The translations under genes were made by a program, and so were the position numbers. Below are positions 35,562 through 50,538 of a DNA stretch of 64,000 nt, piece after piece. Under the pieces are notes generated by a model, which made no database searches, was not told the origin of the DNA, and saw only the letters and a list, made by a program, of their open reading frames with translations. Origin of the DNA: Callipepla californica brunnescens (lineage: Eukaryota; Chordata; Aves; Galliformes; Odontophoridae); contig JALIRH010000030.1 of the NCBI GenBank assembly GCA_023055505.1, positions 8,552,001-8,616,000 of the forward strand, given 5' to 3'. The first letter of the stretch is position 1, and every line of letters starts with the position of its first letter.

Positions 35562-36300
35562 CTACCAAACCACGCTCTCTCATCTTTGAAAGATCTTGGA
35601 GAATGGGAGAGGTGCTTGAAGACTGGAGGATAGCCAGTGTAACACCAGTCTTCAAAATGGGCAGGAAGGACAAGCCATGAAAATACACGATGATCAGCCT
35701 CGCCTCCGTCCCTGGAAAGGTGACGGAACAACCTGTTCTGGATGCCGTCTCCAAGCAATTGGAAGAGAAGAAGATCATTGGGAGTGGTCAGCACGGCATC
35801 CCCAAGGGGAAATCATGCTTGACCATCGTGGTGAACTTCTACCTAGTTATCAGTGGCTGGGCATATGAGTAGAGATTGGTGGATGTTGTGCTCCTGGACT
35901 TCAGAAAGGCTTTTGACACTGTCTCCCACAGCATCCTTGTAATGAGGCCCCAGGAAGCATGGGATAGTTGAATGGAGAGTGAGGTGGATTGAGAACTGGC
36001 TGAGTGGCAGAGCTCAGACGGTTGTCATCAGCGGGGCAGAGTCTAGTTGGAGGCGTGTAGCTGGTGGTGTTCCTTAGAGGTTGGTGCTGCGTCTGCTCTT
36101 CTTCAGCATCTTCATCAGTGACGTGCATATAGGCACAGAGGGCACCGTCAGAAAGTACAAAGCTGGGAGGAGTGGCTGCCATAGCAGAAAGCTGTGCCAC
36201 CATTCTGTAAGGCTTGGACAGAGTGTGGAGTTGGGCAGAGTGGAACGTGGTGAGGTTCAACAAGAGCAAGCGTAGAGTCCTGCACCTGGGAAGAAATAAT
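35562..36300 (+). mobile_element. Degraded CR1 RT fragment in unit A
   Basis: Broken frames recover the CR1 RT order: [59 protein letters not shown], then WRRVAGGV. Numerous stops and a missing catalytic-box region show it is dead. The same copy sits in unit B at 48875-49620, so it predates the segmental duplication. Confidence 0.85.
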
Positions 36301-37216
36301 GGCACAAAATGATGAAAACACAAAATGGTCAGAGCACTTCTTGGGGAATCCTGAAAGGAATGGGGAAACACATGAGCAATGCTGTAGGTCAGGAATTAAT
36401 TGAATGCAGCTGAAATGTAAATCATCCCACCTGTTGCCTCAGCAACTTGCTCCTGTTGCTGGGGATTCTTAAGCCTCCCAGCTGCTTGCTTCTTCCCCAC
36501 GCTTTTTCCTTGGAGCTGTGTGTTCCTCCAACCCTCAGGGCCCTGTTTTACCTCTCCTACACCACACCAGGCCTCTGCTCCCTGAGATGGAGGAAACAGC
36601 GCTTTGCAGTACTGCAAGAATCATCTCCTTGCAGCTTGCTGGGGGGACTCAGGGATCCTACAGAGAAACTCACAGCTCCAGAGGATATGGGCAGGCTCCT
36701 GCTGGCTTCACCAGCTCACCAAAATCAACCTCCGCTTCCTGCAAACTGACCTCAGGAGCTTGAGCTGAGCCAGGCATACGTGGTGGCCGTTCTTCAGGAG
36801 GTCTTGTGGACGCTTTCCCAAGGTCAAAGCAAAGACCTTCAAGCTCAGAAAAGAGGCAAGCATGCACTGGAGAGCACTCTGAAACCTCTGTGCTGCGGGG
36901 ATAAGCTGCTTGTGCACCCTGTGGCTTTGCACTGCCTTCTGCTCCCACCACCTCCTGAGACATGGGATGCTGCACTTAGGAGAAACAAGCTCAGTTTTTT
37001 GTAGATCCAGTGGAGCCAAGCAAAGCTTGGTGTCTCACAGCTGCTTTAAGCTCCTGAATAAACTTTTTGGAAGAGGAGTAGAAGCAGTGTGCAGCACTGT
37101 GAGAAAGGATGACATTGCTTGCGTGAAAGAAATGCTTCCCTGTGATGAAAGCAGTGGACTGGAGACATCAGCAAAATCAAACTTCCTTGTACCATTCCTC
37201 AATCCACAAGTGGTCT

Positions 37217-37222
37217 TTTATT
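37217..37222 (-). terminator. Conserved AATAAA downstream of ZNF-2
   Basis: Minus-strand AATAAA in a context conserved behind all three complete 3' flanks (25643 on +, 50539 on -). It lies about 690 bp beyond the ZNF-2 stop. Confidence 0.55.
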
Positions 37223-37912
37223 TTTAGAACAAAAAGCAAGACTACAGTGACAAAAGCTCCAGAACAACTCTCCTACTTTATTCACCCCCTTCCCCTTCAA
37301 CTACAGGTTATTTTCAGAAAACAATTCCACAAGCCACGTTACTGCTCTCCTGACCCTTGTATTTCATTCCTCAGTGCACTCAGAAACTTTTAAGAGCAGA
37401 ACATGCACACAGACACACAGAGAAACCAGACACAGCTGATGTTCCTTTGAAGATGGTTTCAAAATTCTGATTGCAGGAAGAGGAGAGGAGAGAAGCAGAT
37501 ATGGTGAGAGAATATATTTCCTTAGCAAGGAAAGGTGATCTGAAACTCCTGGGATAATTCCCTTCTGTAGAGGGTTTCAGCAAAGCCATCTCCCTTGTAA
37601 ACTCTTCCTGCAAATGGGGCTTTCCCATGAGAAATGAGAAGTCAGCCCTGAGAGAAATTCTTCCTGCAGCACAGACGCTTGCAGGGCATTCCCCTCACGA
37701 GCACTGGGCAACATTCAGTGTGGACAGAGCTCTGGATGAAGCTCTTCCTGCGGTGCTGGCATTTCTGTGGCCCCTGCCCTGAGTGGATCCCTTTCTACTC
37801 GATCACGTTGGTGCAGTGGTTGGAGCTCTTCCTGCATTTTGTGCAAGGGAACTGTGTGGTTCATCACCACACACAGCCACAGTGGGTAACCAGGCTGTGG
37901 CTCTGGTTGAAG

Positions 37913-40128
<2,216 letters not shown>

Positions 40129-41837
40129 TGCTGCTCTCCTTTAGGCTGGGATGATCATGGGTAGAAGGCAGAAGTTGAACGGGAGCCTGCACGGGCAAGA
40201 GAAATGTCAGCAGAGCCGTGAGGGAATGCAGCAGTCCCTGTCCAACCCCTGCCCACCCCAGATCATCTGCACGGCACTGCCTGGGGGATGGCACACCACA
40301 CCTTGCACTGAAAATCATTGAGCAACTATACTCATAACACTCTGGCTTAAAGACAGTAATCATCACACAGGTGCCTCAAATGGTGCGGCAGAAAAAACTG
40401 ACAGCTGACAGTTGAACTGCTGAGGGCTGACTGACCATGGGACTAAAGACAAAGCATGACAAGGAGACAGGCATCTTACCCCAAAGCAGAGAGCAGGTCG
40501 AGGTCACAGCTTAGCAGAGATCCTTCACCCCCTTTTGTCCAGACACCTTGCAGATACTGATCTGCTGTAAGAGACTCACGCTTAGTTTGGAGCTTTGTGA
40601 CCTTCCCTAAGGTTATGTCTCAGACTGAGCTCATATGATTCTTTACACAAAAAGCCGTGAAGAAGTCTGGGACCAGAACTGGATCCAGGTCCATAAAGGC
40701 TCCTTATTTCTGTAGGTTCAGGAGTTGACATAGACAGGGGGAACACTCTGTGCCTCATGACTCAATGGGAGGGTCTCCGGTAGTTGTGTGTATAATCCAA
40801 TCTTGTTAACACGCTGTTAATGCACTACAGCGTATCTGTTGTATATCAATGAATATAGCCCTGCTGCTCTGTCGATTCGAATCACATACTGAGTTTGGAT
40901 CCATCTGTGACAAACTGTCAATGTCACGAGAAGCTACACAGGGATGTAAGGATAGAGGTGTTACGTGCAAAATGCCAGGTTTGGAAGCTGCATATGAAGG
41001 AAAGGAGAACAGAAATAGACAGGAACAGGGAACAGAAGGTATATTTGCAATGAAAACTCTGAACGTGGATTAATAAATCTTGGTCAAATAAAATAAATAA
41101 AGAAATAAGGATTAGTCATGAGCATTCCCAGAGACATCGTTCATCATCAGCCCCCTGCTGTTACCTTCCATCAGAATGTAGCATTCCAGAAAGAAAATAA
41201 AATCATGGGAAATTTTTCAGCTCCTGTACTGTCAAGATCATTACGGAGAGGAAAACAGCTTCCCAGTTCCCACGTCTACCTCCTGAGGAATGGTAAGGCC
41301 TGAAGTCAGAACAAAGAGTGCCCAGAAGGCATCAGCCCCACCACTCCCAGGAAAAAGCTGATCCGTGAATGAATAATGCCAGCCCGTCTGTGTACATTAA
41401 TTCCAACTGGTCCTTAGGGTATCTGGCAAAGTCTTTGTCACAAATACTGCAGCACGAATGTCACTGCCAGTCCAGCTTGGATCTGGGAAGCTGAGCGTGC
41501 AGTTCAGGCAGCAAAGAGTGGAGATTTCGAGCAGTAATGGTACAACTCATTGTGTGCCAGACTGCAAAAGTCACTGTCTGACTGGCTCCCGGGTGAGAAA
41601 CTTCTGTCAGAAGCTCACTCTGCACTTACAAAATGTCAGGAAACATTGTTCCCACCCCCTGGAGAAACAGGGAGGCTGCAGAGCATGTGCTTGGTGCATC
41701 TGCTGTCCTCCCTGAAACAAAACAGACTGAAGTACAGCAATCTGCCATGGCGGGCAGCACATGGAGCCGGGACCAGGGTCCCACCCGGTGCTGCTGGCAG
41801 CGTGTGCTCCTCTGCACGAACCACGAAGGGCACCTAC
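40129..41837. other. Upstream DNA of ZNF-2
   Basis: No gene. It is collinear with 53445-54540 and, inverted, with 60590-62128. It includes a minus-strand acceptor-like CCCGTGCAGGC equivalent to 62070 in ZNF-3, and shared AT-rich DNA. Short ORFs differ between copies. Confidence 0.5.
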
Positions 41838-42110
41838 CTTGGGTGCAGAGCAGGCTGCTCCCAGCTCTGTTGCAGGCAACCGGGCTCCTTGGAGTCGCGC
41901 AGAGCACAGGATGCCGAGTGCCCTCAGCCCGGAGCTGGCCGCAGGACGGCCTTGGTGCACCTCCTGCCACCGCGGTGCTGCCCGGATGGCTTCCAGCCAG
42001 GCTCTGGCTGCTTCAGCACAGGCTCAGGTGCCACAGTGAGCACGCCCCGAGCCGGCTGCCAGGCCTCGGGCACTTTCACTGCTCATTCTCAGCTCACATC
42101 TGCTCCCGGG
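41838..42110 (-). promoter_or_regulatory. GC-rich block with splice donor (unit A)
   Basis: A GC-rich block of about 270 bp with many CpGs. On the minus strand it ends in CCCAAG|GTAGGT (exon side at 41838), a near-perfect splice donor. It is the same distance class upstream of the KRAB exons in all three units (55516 in B, 59462 in C). I suggest a 5' noncoding exon and promoter of the ZNF genes. Its long ORFs on both strands follow from the GC content. Confidence 0.42.
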
Positions 42111-43872
42111 GAACAGGAGGAGGGGAGGGAGGGAGGGGGCAGTTAATGAAGGGTGTGGGCTGAGTTTTGTTATGCTAATGAAGCACTGCTTTCTGCGGTG
42201 TCTTTGCTTCTTTGCTGGGGACATTTGCACAACCATGTCCTCAGGCATCTCTACTTACTGTTTATTGCTTTCCATTAACTCCTCTCAGCCCTGAGCATGT
42301 CTCAGCAAGAGGCAATCACTGTCTGCCCTGGTCCAGAGGACAGCATCTCCCTGCAGCTGAGAGAGTTCTTGTCCTAACCACTTCTCCTGGTTTCTCTGTT
42401 AGGTCTTCTTTTGAAGGTGTGAGCATGCTTAAGCACACTGCAGTTAGACGGCCTGCTCTGATGTTCACTGGTGTATATTTACAGAATTTAGGGCCACCCA
42501 GAAGAAACTGCTCTCAGGGTACTTGGGAGTTTGTGTAGAGGTGATATAGGTTGGTTTTCTTAGCCATAGGGATTAATACATTTGTTTAAGAACCGATATA
42601 TTAGTATCGCAAAAAGAATGCATATGTGCTACTTGTAAAGCTTTCCATTTCAGCTTTTGTGGGTGAACAGTCTTGTTTTCCCTCAGTAATTCTGTACTGG
42701 GAACAAAATTGAATTTTATTTTCTGCCTCCAATGGTTTTGCCTCAGAAGAATCACTGGAGTGATAATAGAATACTTTTTGCCTCAAAAGATGCAAGCACA
42801 TTTTTGTCATATTCCTCATACATTGTTTTTAAAAGTGGCACACTGTGGTCTCATAATTAATGGAATCTTCCAAACTGGGAAAAAGTGGATGTAAGTGAGT
42901 CAGAGGTTTCAGGGATGAAGCTGATTGTGAAATAAAAGAAGTCAGTGGTCACTCGACGCAGATAACAACGTGGTGAGGGCATGTTTAGAGAAGCCCACCA
43001 AGAGAAATGGGGTTTGAGTAGTACTTGAGAGATTCAGGAACCCCGGGAGAAACTGAAGAGCTAGGGTTATTGGGAACTGTGTTGTGTTATGGTTGCCGGC
43101 ATTGTGATGTTGTCTGTGAACATGGCTGTGAGTAGTACTGTGAGGGTGCCAAGCATGTCATTTTTTTCCTCTCTCTGTGGTGTGTGTATGTGGCAGGTCT
43201 GCAGAGTGTGTTAAGCTTTGCTTTTTACTTTTGTAGCTGCAGCAGTGTGTGTGTTAGAGTGTGTGAAGGCAGTTTGTACATTCCAGACATTCCAGACATG
43301 GAGGAGTTGGCTGTGGAAAACTGCAGAGGAAACTTGTTGAAAATTGCAATGATTGGTAGCTTGGACAAATGGTTAAAGTAACTTGTGGAAACCTGGGGTT
43401 TGTGGAAAAACAAGAAGTTCCCATTTTGTTGGGAGAAATTGGTTATGACTTTCCCTGGGGGAATGTGGTGTACAACCATGCCTTGAGGGAGCTGGCAGAC
43501 TCCATTACCTAGCAATGTGAGGAGGGACAACTGTCCATCATAAAGTGTATTTAGATGAAAGTGTATTCAGACTGTTGTGATGGTTGCAGTTTGCACCAGC
43601 CAAGATAGATGAAGACTGGAATGAGAAACAATTGTGTGACCACCCCCTCCCACCCTGGTCGGTTCCCAGAGCTCTCAGAGAAAGACCCTGGGGCAGAGAC
43701 ACTGCAAATTCCTGTTGTGAAATGCTGTGTTACCTGGCGGTTGGGCAGGAACACATTGGAAGCAAGAATGTCCTTATCTGCAGAGATCTAGGAAACCCAA
43801 TATCCCAGTGTTAGCATTCGAAGCCTCTGGGGCTGGAGAGGAGACTGAAATTTGTTTTTTGTGTTTCCAGGG
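42111..43872. other. Unit A distal flank
   Basis: No supported gene. It is shared with unit C in inverted orientation (56941-59215) and partly with B, where about 660 bp corresponding to 42759-43420 are deleted. Short ORFs are not conserved. Confidence 0.5.
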
Positions 43873-44429
43873 TGTCAGGGGTTTGTGAGCTGGTTCGGCC
43901 CGGCCCCGTGACAACTGAGGAAGGAGACCCCCAGGCCCACACCCCGGACAAGGGGAAGGGGGAAAGGGAAAAAGGGAAAAAGGAAGACAAGCCCCGAAAC
44001 AAAACAGCGGCAACGATCTGAGTGGGAAAAGCTAATTTACTGAATAAGACCAGGAAGTAAATAACACAATATAATACAATACAATTTGCAATTAAGCCCA
44101 ATGAATCAAACAAAATGCGTAAGAGAGAGAGAGAGAGAGAGAGTGACAGAGAGAGAGAGACAGAGAGTGAGTGCCCGATAAACCGAAGGCCTTACGCTAA
44201 CACTGAAGGCGGACGGCAGCGAGCACCCACTCCTAAGTGATCCTAGAGGAAAAAGAGAATGTCCCGTGACCGCAGAGAGTTTTTATTAGTTCTCTCTGAG
44301 AAGAAAACACGTGAAAAAATACAAAGCATCGCAAATTCTTCTGGGGAATGCAGTTCTCTTTGACTCTTAATGCACTACATGATGTTATGATACGGAATAC
44401 CATTACCAAAAAATCATAAAACCATGACA
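43873..44429 (-). mobile_element. 3' LTR of the minus-strand ERV
   Basis: A 557-bp LTR; minus strand TGTCATGGTTTTATG...CCCCTGACA. It carries TATA-like AATAAAAAC, the GGTCACGGGAC block and an interrupted GA tract. It is preceded on the minus strand by a polypurine tract AATAAGGGGTGAAA (44443-44430), then by integrase, so it is the 3' LTR of the element whose pol lies at 44540-46680. It inserted into unit A DNA (the equivalent place in unit C, about 56945, has no LTR). Confidence 0.9.
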
Positions 44430-44443
44430 TTTCACCCCTTATT
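44430..44443 (-). other. Polypurine tract
   Basis: Purine-only except for two T on the minus strand and directly adjacent to the LTR TG start. It is the conventional plus-strand priming site of retroviruses. Confidence 0.65.
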
Positions 44444-44539
44444 CCACATCACTATATCATGCTTGATAGATACAGAAGAACAATGATTAACATGCATTAG
44501 ATACACACACACAATATATATACAAGTATATACATAGAA

Positions 44540-46680
44540 TTACTGAGGGCGGTCTCCAGACATCAAATTCCCTTGTGGTACACATTGAACATCCCCATTC
44601 TTCTGCATCACCCACCAGGTAGACCCAGGTCCCTGAGCAAAGACAGTTCCACGGAGAGGTGTGCCCTCTCCAGAAGCTGGAAGGACCCAAACCGCTTTTC
44701 CCAACATGTTCTTTACATGTACTACAGGGACCTTAACTCCCTCTACAGTAGGCAGAGAGCTGGATTGGGCAGGACCATTGCGATTGATGGATCCTCGGGT
44801 GTTGACCAACCAGGTGGCTTCTGACAAATTTTTCTCCCAGTGCTTAAATGTTCCACCACCCATTGCTTTCAACATGGTTTTTAACAATCCATTGTATCTT
44901 TCAGTTTTACCAGAAGCTGGTGCGTGATAGGGGATATGATAAATCCACTCAATGCCATGATCGTTGGCCCAAGTATTTACATTAGAATTTTTAAAATGAG
45001 TTCCATTATCAGACTCAATTCTTTCTGGAGTACCATGTCGCCACAGGACTTGTTTCTCCAGACCTAGAATGGTGTTTCGGGTGGTAGCATGGGGTACTGC
45101 ATATGTTTCAAGCTACCCAGTGGTCGCCTCCACCATGGTGAGCACATAACGCTTACCATTGCGAGATTGCAGCAAGGTGATATAATCAACCTGCCACGCC
45201 TCCCCATATTTATATTTTTGCCATTGCCCTTCCTGCCAGAGAGGTTTCATCCTCTTGGCTTGTTTAATTGCGGCGCAGGTATCACAGTCATGGATCACCT
45301 GTGCGATGCCATCCATAGTTAAGTCCACCCCTCGGTCTCTAGCCCACTTATATGTTGCATCCCTTCCTTGATGGCCCGAGGTCTCATGGGCCCACCGAGC
45401 TAGAAATAATTCACTCTTATGTTGCCAGTCCAAGTCTGAGTCACCTTAACTTTGGCAGCTCGATCTACCTGGTGGTTGTTTTGTTGTTCTTCAGTTGCCC
45501 GGCTCTTAGGAACATGCGCATCTACACGGTGCACCTTTACAACCATGTTCTTTATTCGGGCAGCAATATCTTTCCACAGTTCAGCGGCCCAAATAGGTAG
45601 GCCCAATAGGGCCCACCGAGCTAAACATAACTCCCCTTTGTTCTGCCAGTCCAAGTCTATTTGAGACACCTCAATTTTGGCTGCTTGATCTATCAGATGG
45701 TTCTTTTTCTGCTCTTCAGTAGCTCGATTCCTGGGCACATGAGCATCTATGTGACACACCTTTACACCCAACCTTTTTGTTCGGACAGCAATGTCTTACC
45801 ACAGTTCCGCAGCCCAGATAGGTTTACCCTTCTGTTGCCAGTTGTTTTGTTCCCACTGCTGCAACCACCCCCATAAAGCGCTTGCCACCATCCATGAGTC
45901 AGTATGAAGATACAGCATTGGCCACCTCTCCCATTCAGCCACATCTAAGGCCAGTTGGACAGCCTTTAGCTCTGCAAATTGTCTTGATTCTCCTTCTCCT
46001 TCAGTGGCCTCTGCTACTCGTCATGTGGGGCTCCACACAGCAGCCTTCCATCTGCGATGTTTCCTAACAATACGACACGATCCATCAGTAAAGAGGGCAT
46101 ATGTCTTTTCATTTTCTGTTAGTTCATTATATGGTGGGGCCTCTTTTGTGCGTGGTACCTCCTCTGCTGGTGTTGTTCCAAATTTCTTGCCTTCAGGCCA
46201 GTCCATGATCTCCTCTAACATCCCTGGACGGCTGAGGTTTCCCATCCGAGCTTGCTGAGTAATCAGCGCAATCCACTTACTCCAGGTGGCATCGGTAGCA
46301 TGATGGGTGGAGGGAACCTTTCCTATGAACATCCAATTCAGCATTGGCAATCGACGTGCCTGGAGGAGCTGCGTCTCAGTGCCAATTACTTCAGAGGCAG
46401 CCCGAACTCCCTCGTATGCTGCCAAAATCTCCTTCTCAGTTGGAGTGTAGCACTCCTCCGAACTCCTGTACACTCTGCTCCAAAATCCCAGAGGTCGGCC
46501 TCGGGTCTCCCCAGAGGCTCTTTGCCACACTCCAAGTGGGGCCTTTCTCTCAGGCAGCAGTGTATAGGATGTTCTTTATGTCCTGTCCCATCCGTACTGG
46601 CCCCAGGGCCACAGCATGGGCTGTCTCCTGTTTAATCTGCTCAAAGGCCTGCTGCTGTTCAGGACCCCGTGCAAAATTAT
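44540..46680 (-). pseudogene. ERV-L-like pol remnant: RNase H and integrase
   Basis: Read on the minus strand from 46680 down: RT connection (LGFWSRVYRSSEECYTPTEKE), RNase H with a FTDGS active-site motif near 46080 and an ELKAVQLAL block. Next comes a duplicated RNase H/integrase linker (45425-45870). The integrase N-terminus has an HHCC zinc site (HETSGH...CDTC, about 45400-45280). The catalytic core Asp residues are in WQVDY and ESDNGTHF and its Glu in SGKTERYNG, so the DDE triad is visible. A C-terminal domain ends near 44540. Stops (for example in the core near 45110) and frame changes break it. RT proper is missing because CR1 abuts at 46686. No env-like frame lies between integrase and LTR, fitting ERV-L-like elements. 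Confidence 0.85.
45425..45870 (-). repeat. Tandem duplication of about 225 bp in the RNase H-integrase linker
   Basis: The minus-strand peptide pattern DAHVPxxRATEEQxxNH followed by an AAKxxV block occurs twice, with the same WAAELWKDIA lead-in. On the DNA the two GATCTA landmarks are at 45462 and 45687. Outside this duplication the linker is single-copy in the plus-strand relative near 31980. Confidence 0.75.
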
Positions 46681-46685
46681 TCTTA

Positions 46686-47952
46686 GATTCATAGATTCAT
46701 AGATACATTAGGTTGGAAAGGACCTACAAGATCATCTAGTCCAACCATCCTCACACTACCATCCCTACTCATCAAGCTACTAAATCAAATCCCTTAGCAC
46801 CTCATCTAAACGCTTCTTGAACAGCGCAAGGGACGGTGCCTCAACCACCTCCCTAGGCAGGCCATTCCAGTGCCTGACCACTCTCTCAGAGAAAAATTTT
46901 TTCCTCAAATCTAATCTAAATCTTCCCCGGCACAACTTGTGGCCATTCCCTCTTGTCCTGTCATTAGTTACCTGGGAGAAGAGGCCGACCCCCTCCTCAC
47001 CACAGCCTCCCTTCAGGAAGTTGCAGAGTGCGATGAGGTCTCCTCTAAGCCTCCTTTTCTCCAGACTAAACAATCCCAGCTCCCTCAGCGGCTCCTCGTA
47101 AGACTTGTGCTCCAGACCCCTCACCAGTTTTGTTGCCCTTCTCTGAACACGCTCCAGGGCCTCGATGTCTTTCTTCTAGCGAGGGGCCCAAAACTGAACG
47201 CAGTACTCGAGGTGCATCCGCATCAGAGCTGAGTACAGGGGGATGATCACCTCCCTGCTCCTGCTGGCCACACTATTCCTAATACAGGCCAGGATGCCAT
47301 TGGCCTTCTTGGCCACCTGCACACACTGCCGGCTCATATCGAGCCGAGCATCAACCAACACCCCCAGGTCCTTTTCCTCTATACACTCCTCAAGCCATTC
47401 TGCCCCAAGCCTATAGCATTGCATGGGGTTATTGTGGCCAAAGTGCAGGACCCGGCACTTGGCCTTATTGAACCTCATCCCATTGACCTCATCCCAGCTG
47501 TCCAGCCTATCCAGGTCCCGCTGAAGGGCCTCCCTACCCTCAGGCAGATCGACACATCCTCCCAACTTGGTGTCATCCGCAAACTTACTGAGGGTACACT
47601 CAATCCCCTCATCCAGGTCATCAGTAAAGATATTAAACAGTATGGGCCTTAGTATCGACCCCTGGCGGACACCACTCGTGACAGGACGCCAGTTGGACTT
47701 GACTCCATTAACCACTACCCGCTGGGCACGGCCCTCTAGCCAATTCTCAACCCAGAGAAGAGTGAACCTGTCCACACCACGGGCTGCCAGTTTCCCCAGG
47801 AGAATACTGTGGGAGACCGTGTCAAAGGCTTTGCTGAAATCCAGGTAGACTACATCAACAGCCTTTCCCTCATCTACCAGTCTGGTCACCCAGTCATAGA
47901 AGGAGATGAGGTTGGACAAGCACGACCTGCCCTTTGTGAACCCGTGCTGGCT
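46686..47952 (-). mobile_element. CR1 LINE, 5'-truncated, minus orientation
   Basis: Same subfamily as 1-1627. The tail with octamer repeats is at 46686-46710, and the 5' end is truncated within RT near an ARAGS-type codon run at 47952. Two open stretches remain (47919-47176 and 47124-46780), split by TAG at about 47179-47177 in CTCGCTAGAAG where the other copy has TAC. The FADDTKL catalytic box is intact. It separates two ERV remnants that point in opposite directions. Confidence 0.93.
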
Positions 47953-48441
47953 AAATGTATGGTATCGAAGGCCAGGCCATGCTCCAGTACAGGCAGAGGT
48001 ATTGACTCAAGACCAAAATACGGCCTGTATCTTACCATGGAGGGCAGATTTCCCCCTCCTTCTACCGGTTAAACATCTGTATTACTCCCCTTGAGGTTAT
48101 GAAGTTCACAGGACAGTCAGCAGGGGCAACACCACTCCAGCATGCTCCATTGACTATGAGGAAACATCATGACATCCGGTGGTGGACTGCTGAACTTTCA
48201 GCAACTGTCGAGTGTGAACCTACTGGTCTTTAAAGAAGATACGACTCCAGAAGGAACATAAGTATTGGCCCACAAGACCACAAGAAGGGACTACAAATAA
48301 TGGCCTTCAGTGCCTTAACATTCTATATTGCAGTGGGTATTGCACATGCGTTGCGATGTACTTGGTATTTTGAGCCATCAAAACAGCAGGAGATTATGCC
48401 CAACCTGCTCAGTTGCTGGTTCATGCTGTGAAGGGGTGGAG
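47953..48441 (+). pseudogene. ERV integrase C-terminus and 3' untranslated region
   Basis: On the + strand a short frame shows [14 protein letters not shown] and a LPVKHLYYSP ending, the form of the C-terminal tail of ERV pol, followed by noncoding DNA and a polypurine tract GAAGGGGTGGAG at 48430-48441. No env ORF is visible. It is a different element end from the minus-strand ERV next door because orientation and LTR type differ. Confidence 0.6.
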
Positions 48442-48783
48442 TGTAGTGGGATTGCCTGGTCACAGCCTGAACCAGTGAATGAGCATCTGAGTGAGCGGAG
48501 CGGAGGAGCCCAGGTCCATCCGACCTCTCGCTCTCTCCCTCTCGGTGGTGCTTCCGGAGGTGCTTCCGGGAGCACAGATCCGCTCAGAGCCTGCGCGGGT
48601 TGCCCCCATCCTCCCTGGCTCTCCTCCTTCCGGCGCGCCAGCGTTCCAACGAGAGGCGGCTGCGTTCCTCAGCCTAAACGGTCACCGGGAGGGGTGAGTT
48701 CATTCCCCCTTATCTCTAACATCTCTTTCTGTAGCGCCTCTACCTCAAATAAAAGCTCTGTCACCGCCTTTGCTTGCTTTACA
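48442..48783 (+). mobile_element. LTR of the second type, plus orientation
   Basis: A 342-bp LTR beginning TGTAGTGGGATTGCC directly after a polypurine tract and ending GCTTTACA. It contains AATAAA at 48748-48753 and a CT-rich tract. It matches 27475-27793. It is better preserved than that copy (more CpG retained). Confidence 0.8.
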
Positions 48784-48874
48784 GTTGGTCAGAGATTGGC
48801 AGGGAAAAAGTCAATACACACGGATCAGTGGGCCCCTACAGGATTCACTCAAGAGTGCCGGGGTAGCTGGCAGG
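48784..48874. other. Junction between LTR and unit B
   Basis: Ninety bases starting TTGGTCAGAGATTGGC, which could be the start of retroviral internal sequence (primer-binding side), before homology to unit A begins at 48875. Confidence 0.35.
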
Positions 48875-49620
48875 AGTGACTATAAAACCACGCTGTCTTA
48901 TGTTTGAAAGATCTTGGAGAATGGGAGAGGTGCTTGGAGACTGGAGGATAGCCAGTGTAACACCAGTCTTCAAAATGGGCAAGAAGAACAAGCCGTGAAA
49001 ATACAGGCTGGTCAGCCTCACCTCCATCCCTGGAAATGTTATGTAAGAACTTGTTCTGGATGTCATCTCCAAGCAATTGGAAGAGAAGAAGGTCATCAGG
49101 AGTGGTCAGCACGGTATCCCCAAGGGGAAATCATGCTTGACCATCGTGGTGAATTTCTACCAAGTTTTCAGTGGTTTGAGCAGATGGGGGGAGAGCAGTG
49201 GATGCTGTGTCCCTGGACTTTAGCAAAGGCTTTTCACACGGTCTCCCACAGCATCCTTGTAATGAGGCCCCAGGAAGCATGGGATAGATGAATAGAGAGT
49301 GAGGTAGATTGAGAACTGGCTGAGTGGCAGAGCTCAGACGGTTGTCATCAGCGGGGCAGAGTCTAGTTGGAGGCGTGTAGCTGGTGGTGTTCCTTAGAGG
49401 TTGGTGCTGCGCCTGCTCTTATTCAGCATCTTCATCAGTGACCTGCATATAGGCACAGAGGGCACCGTCAGAAAGTACAAAGCTGGGAGGAGTGGCTGCC
49501 ATAGCAGAAAGCTGTGCCACCATTCTGTAAGGCTTGGACAGAGTGCGGAGTTGGGCAGAGTGGAATGTGGTGAGGTTCAACAAGAGCAAGTGTAGAGTCC
49601 TGCACCTGGGAAGAAATAAT
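48875..49620 (+). mobile_element. Degraded CR1 RT fragment in unit B
   Basis: Paralogous copy of the dead CR1 at 35562-36300, with the same junctions and shared internal deletions plus a few private changes. Confidence 0.85.
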
Positions 49621-50538
49621 GGCACAAAATGATGAAAACACCAAGTAGTCAGAACAGTTCCTGGGGAATCCTGAAAGGAATGGGGAAACACATGAGCAAT
49701 GCTGTAGTTCAGGAATTAATTGAATGCAGCTGAAATGTAAATCATCCCACCTCTTGCCTCAGCAACTGTTTCCTGTTGCTGGGGATTCTTAAGCCTCCCA
49801 GCTGCTTGCTTCTTCCCCACAAATTTCCCTTGCTGCTTTGTGTTCCTCCAACCCCCAGGGCTCTGCTTTACCTCTCCTACACCACACCAGGCCTCTGCTC
49901 CCTGAGATGGAGGAAGCAGCGCTTTGCAGTACTGCAAGAATCGTCTCCTTGAGGTTTGAAGGGAGTGCTCAGGGATCCTACAGAGAAACTCACAGCTCCA
50001 GAGGACATGGGTAAGCTCCTGCTGGCTTCACTAGCTCACCAAAATCAACCTCCACTTCCTGCAAACTGACCTCAGGAGCTTGAGCTGAGCCAGGCATATA
50101 TGTGGTGGCCATTCTTCAGGAGGTCTTGTGGACACTTTCCCAAGGTCAAAGCAAAGACCTTCAAGCTCAGAAAAGAGGCAAGATGCACTGGAGAGCACTC
50201 TGAAACCTCTGTGCTGCGGGGATAAGCTGCTTGTGCACCCTGTGGCTTTGCACTGCCTTCTGCTCCCACCACCTCCTGAGACATGGGATGCTGCACTTAG
50301 GAGAAACAATCTCAGTTTTTTGTAGATCTAGTGGAGCCAAGCAAAGCTTGGTGTCTCACAGCTGCTTTAAGCTCCTGAATAAACTTTTTTGGAAGAGGAG
50401 TAGAAGCAGTGTGCAGCACTGTGAGAAAGGATGACATTGCTTGCGTGAAAGAAATGCTTCCCTGTGATGAAAGCAGTGGACTGGAGACATCAGCAAAATC
50501 AAACTTCCTTGTACCATTCCTCAATCCACAAGTGGTCT

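Noticed and set aside
44430..44540. An env gene downstream of the minus-strand integrase
   Set aside because: Only about 100 bp separate integrase from the polypurine tract and LTR; no transmembrane or signal-peptide frame exists there or at 47953-48441.
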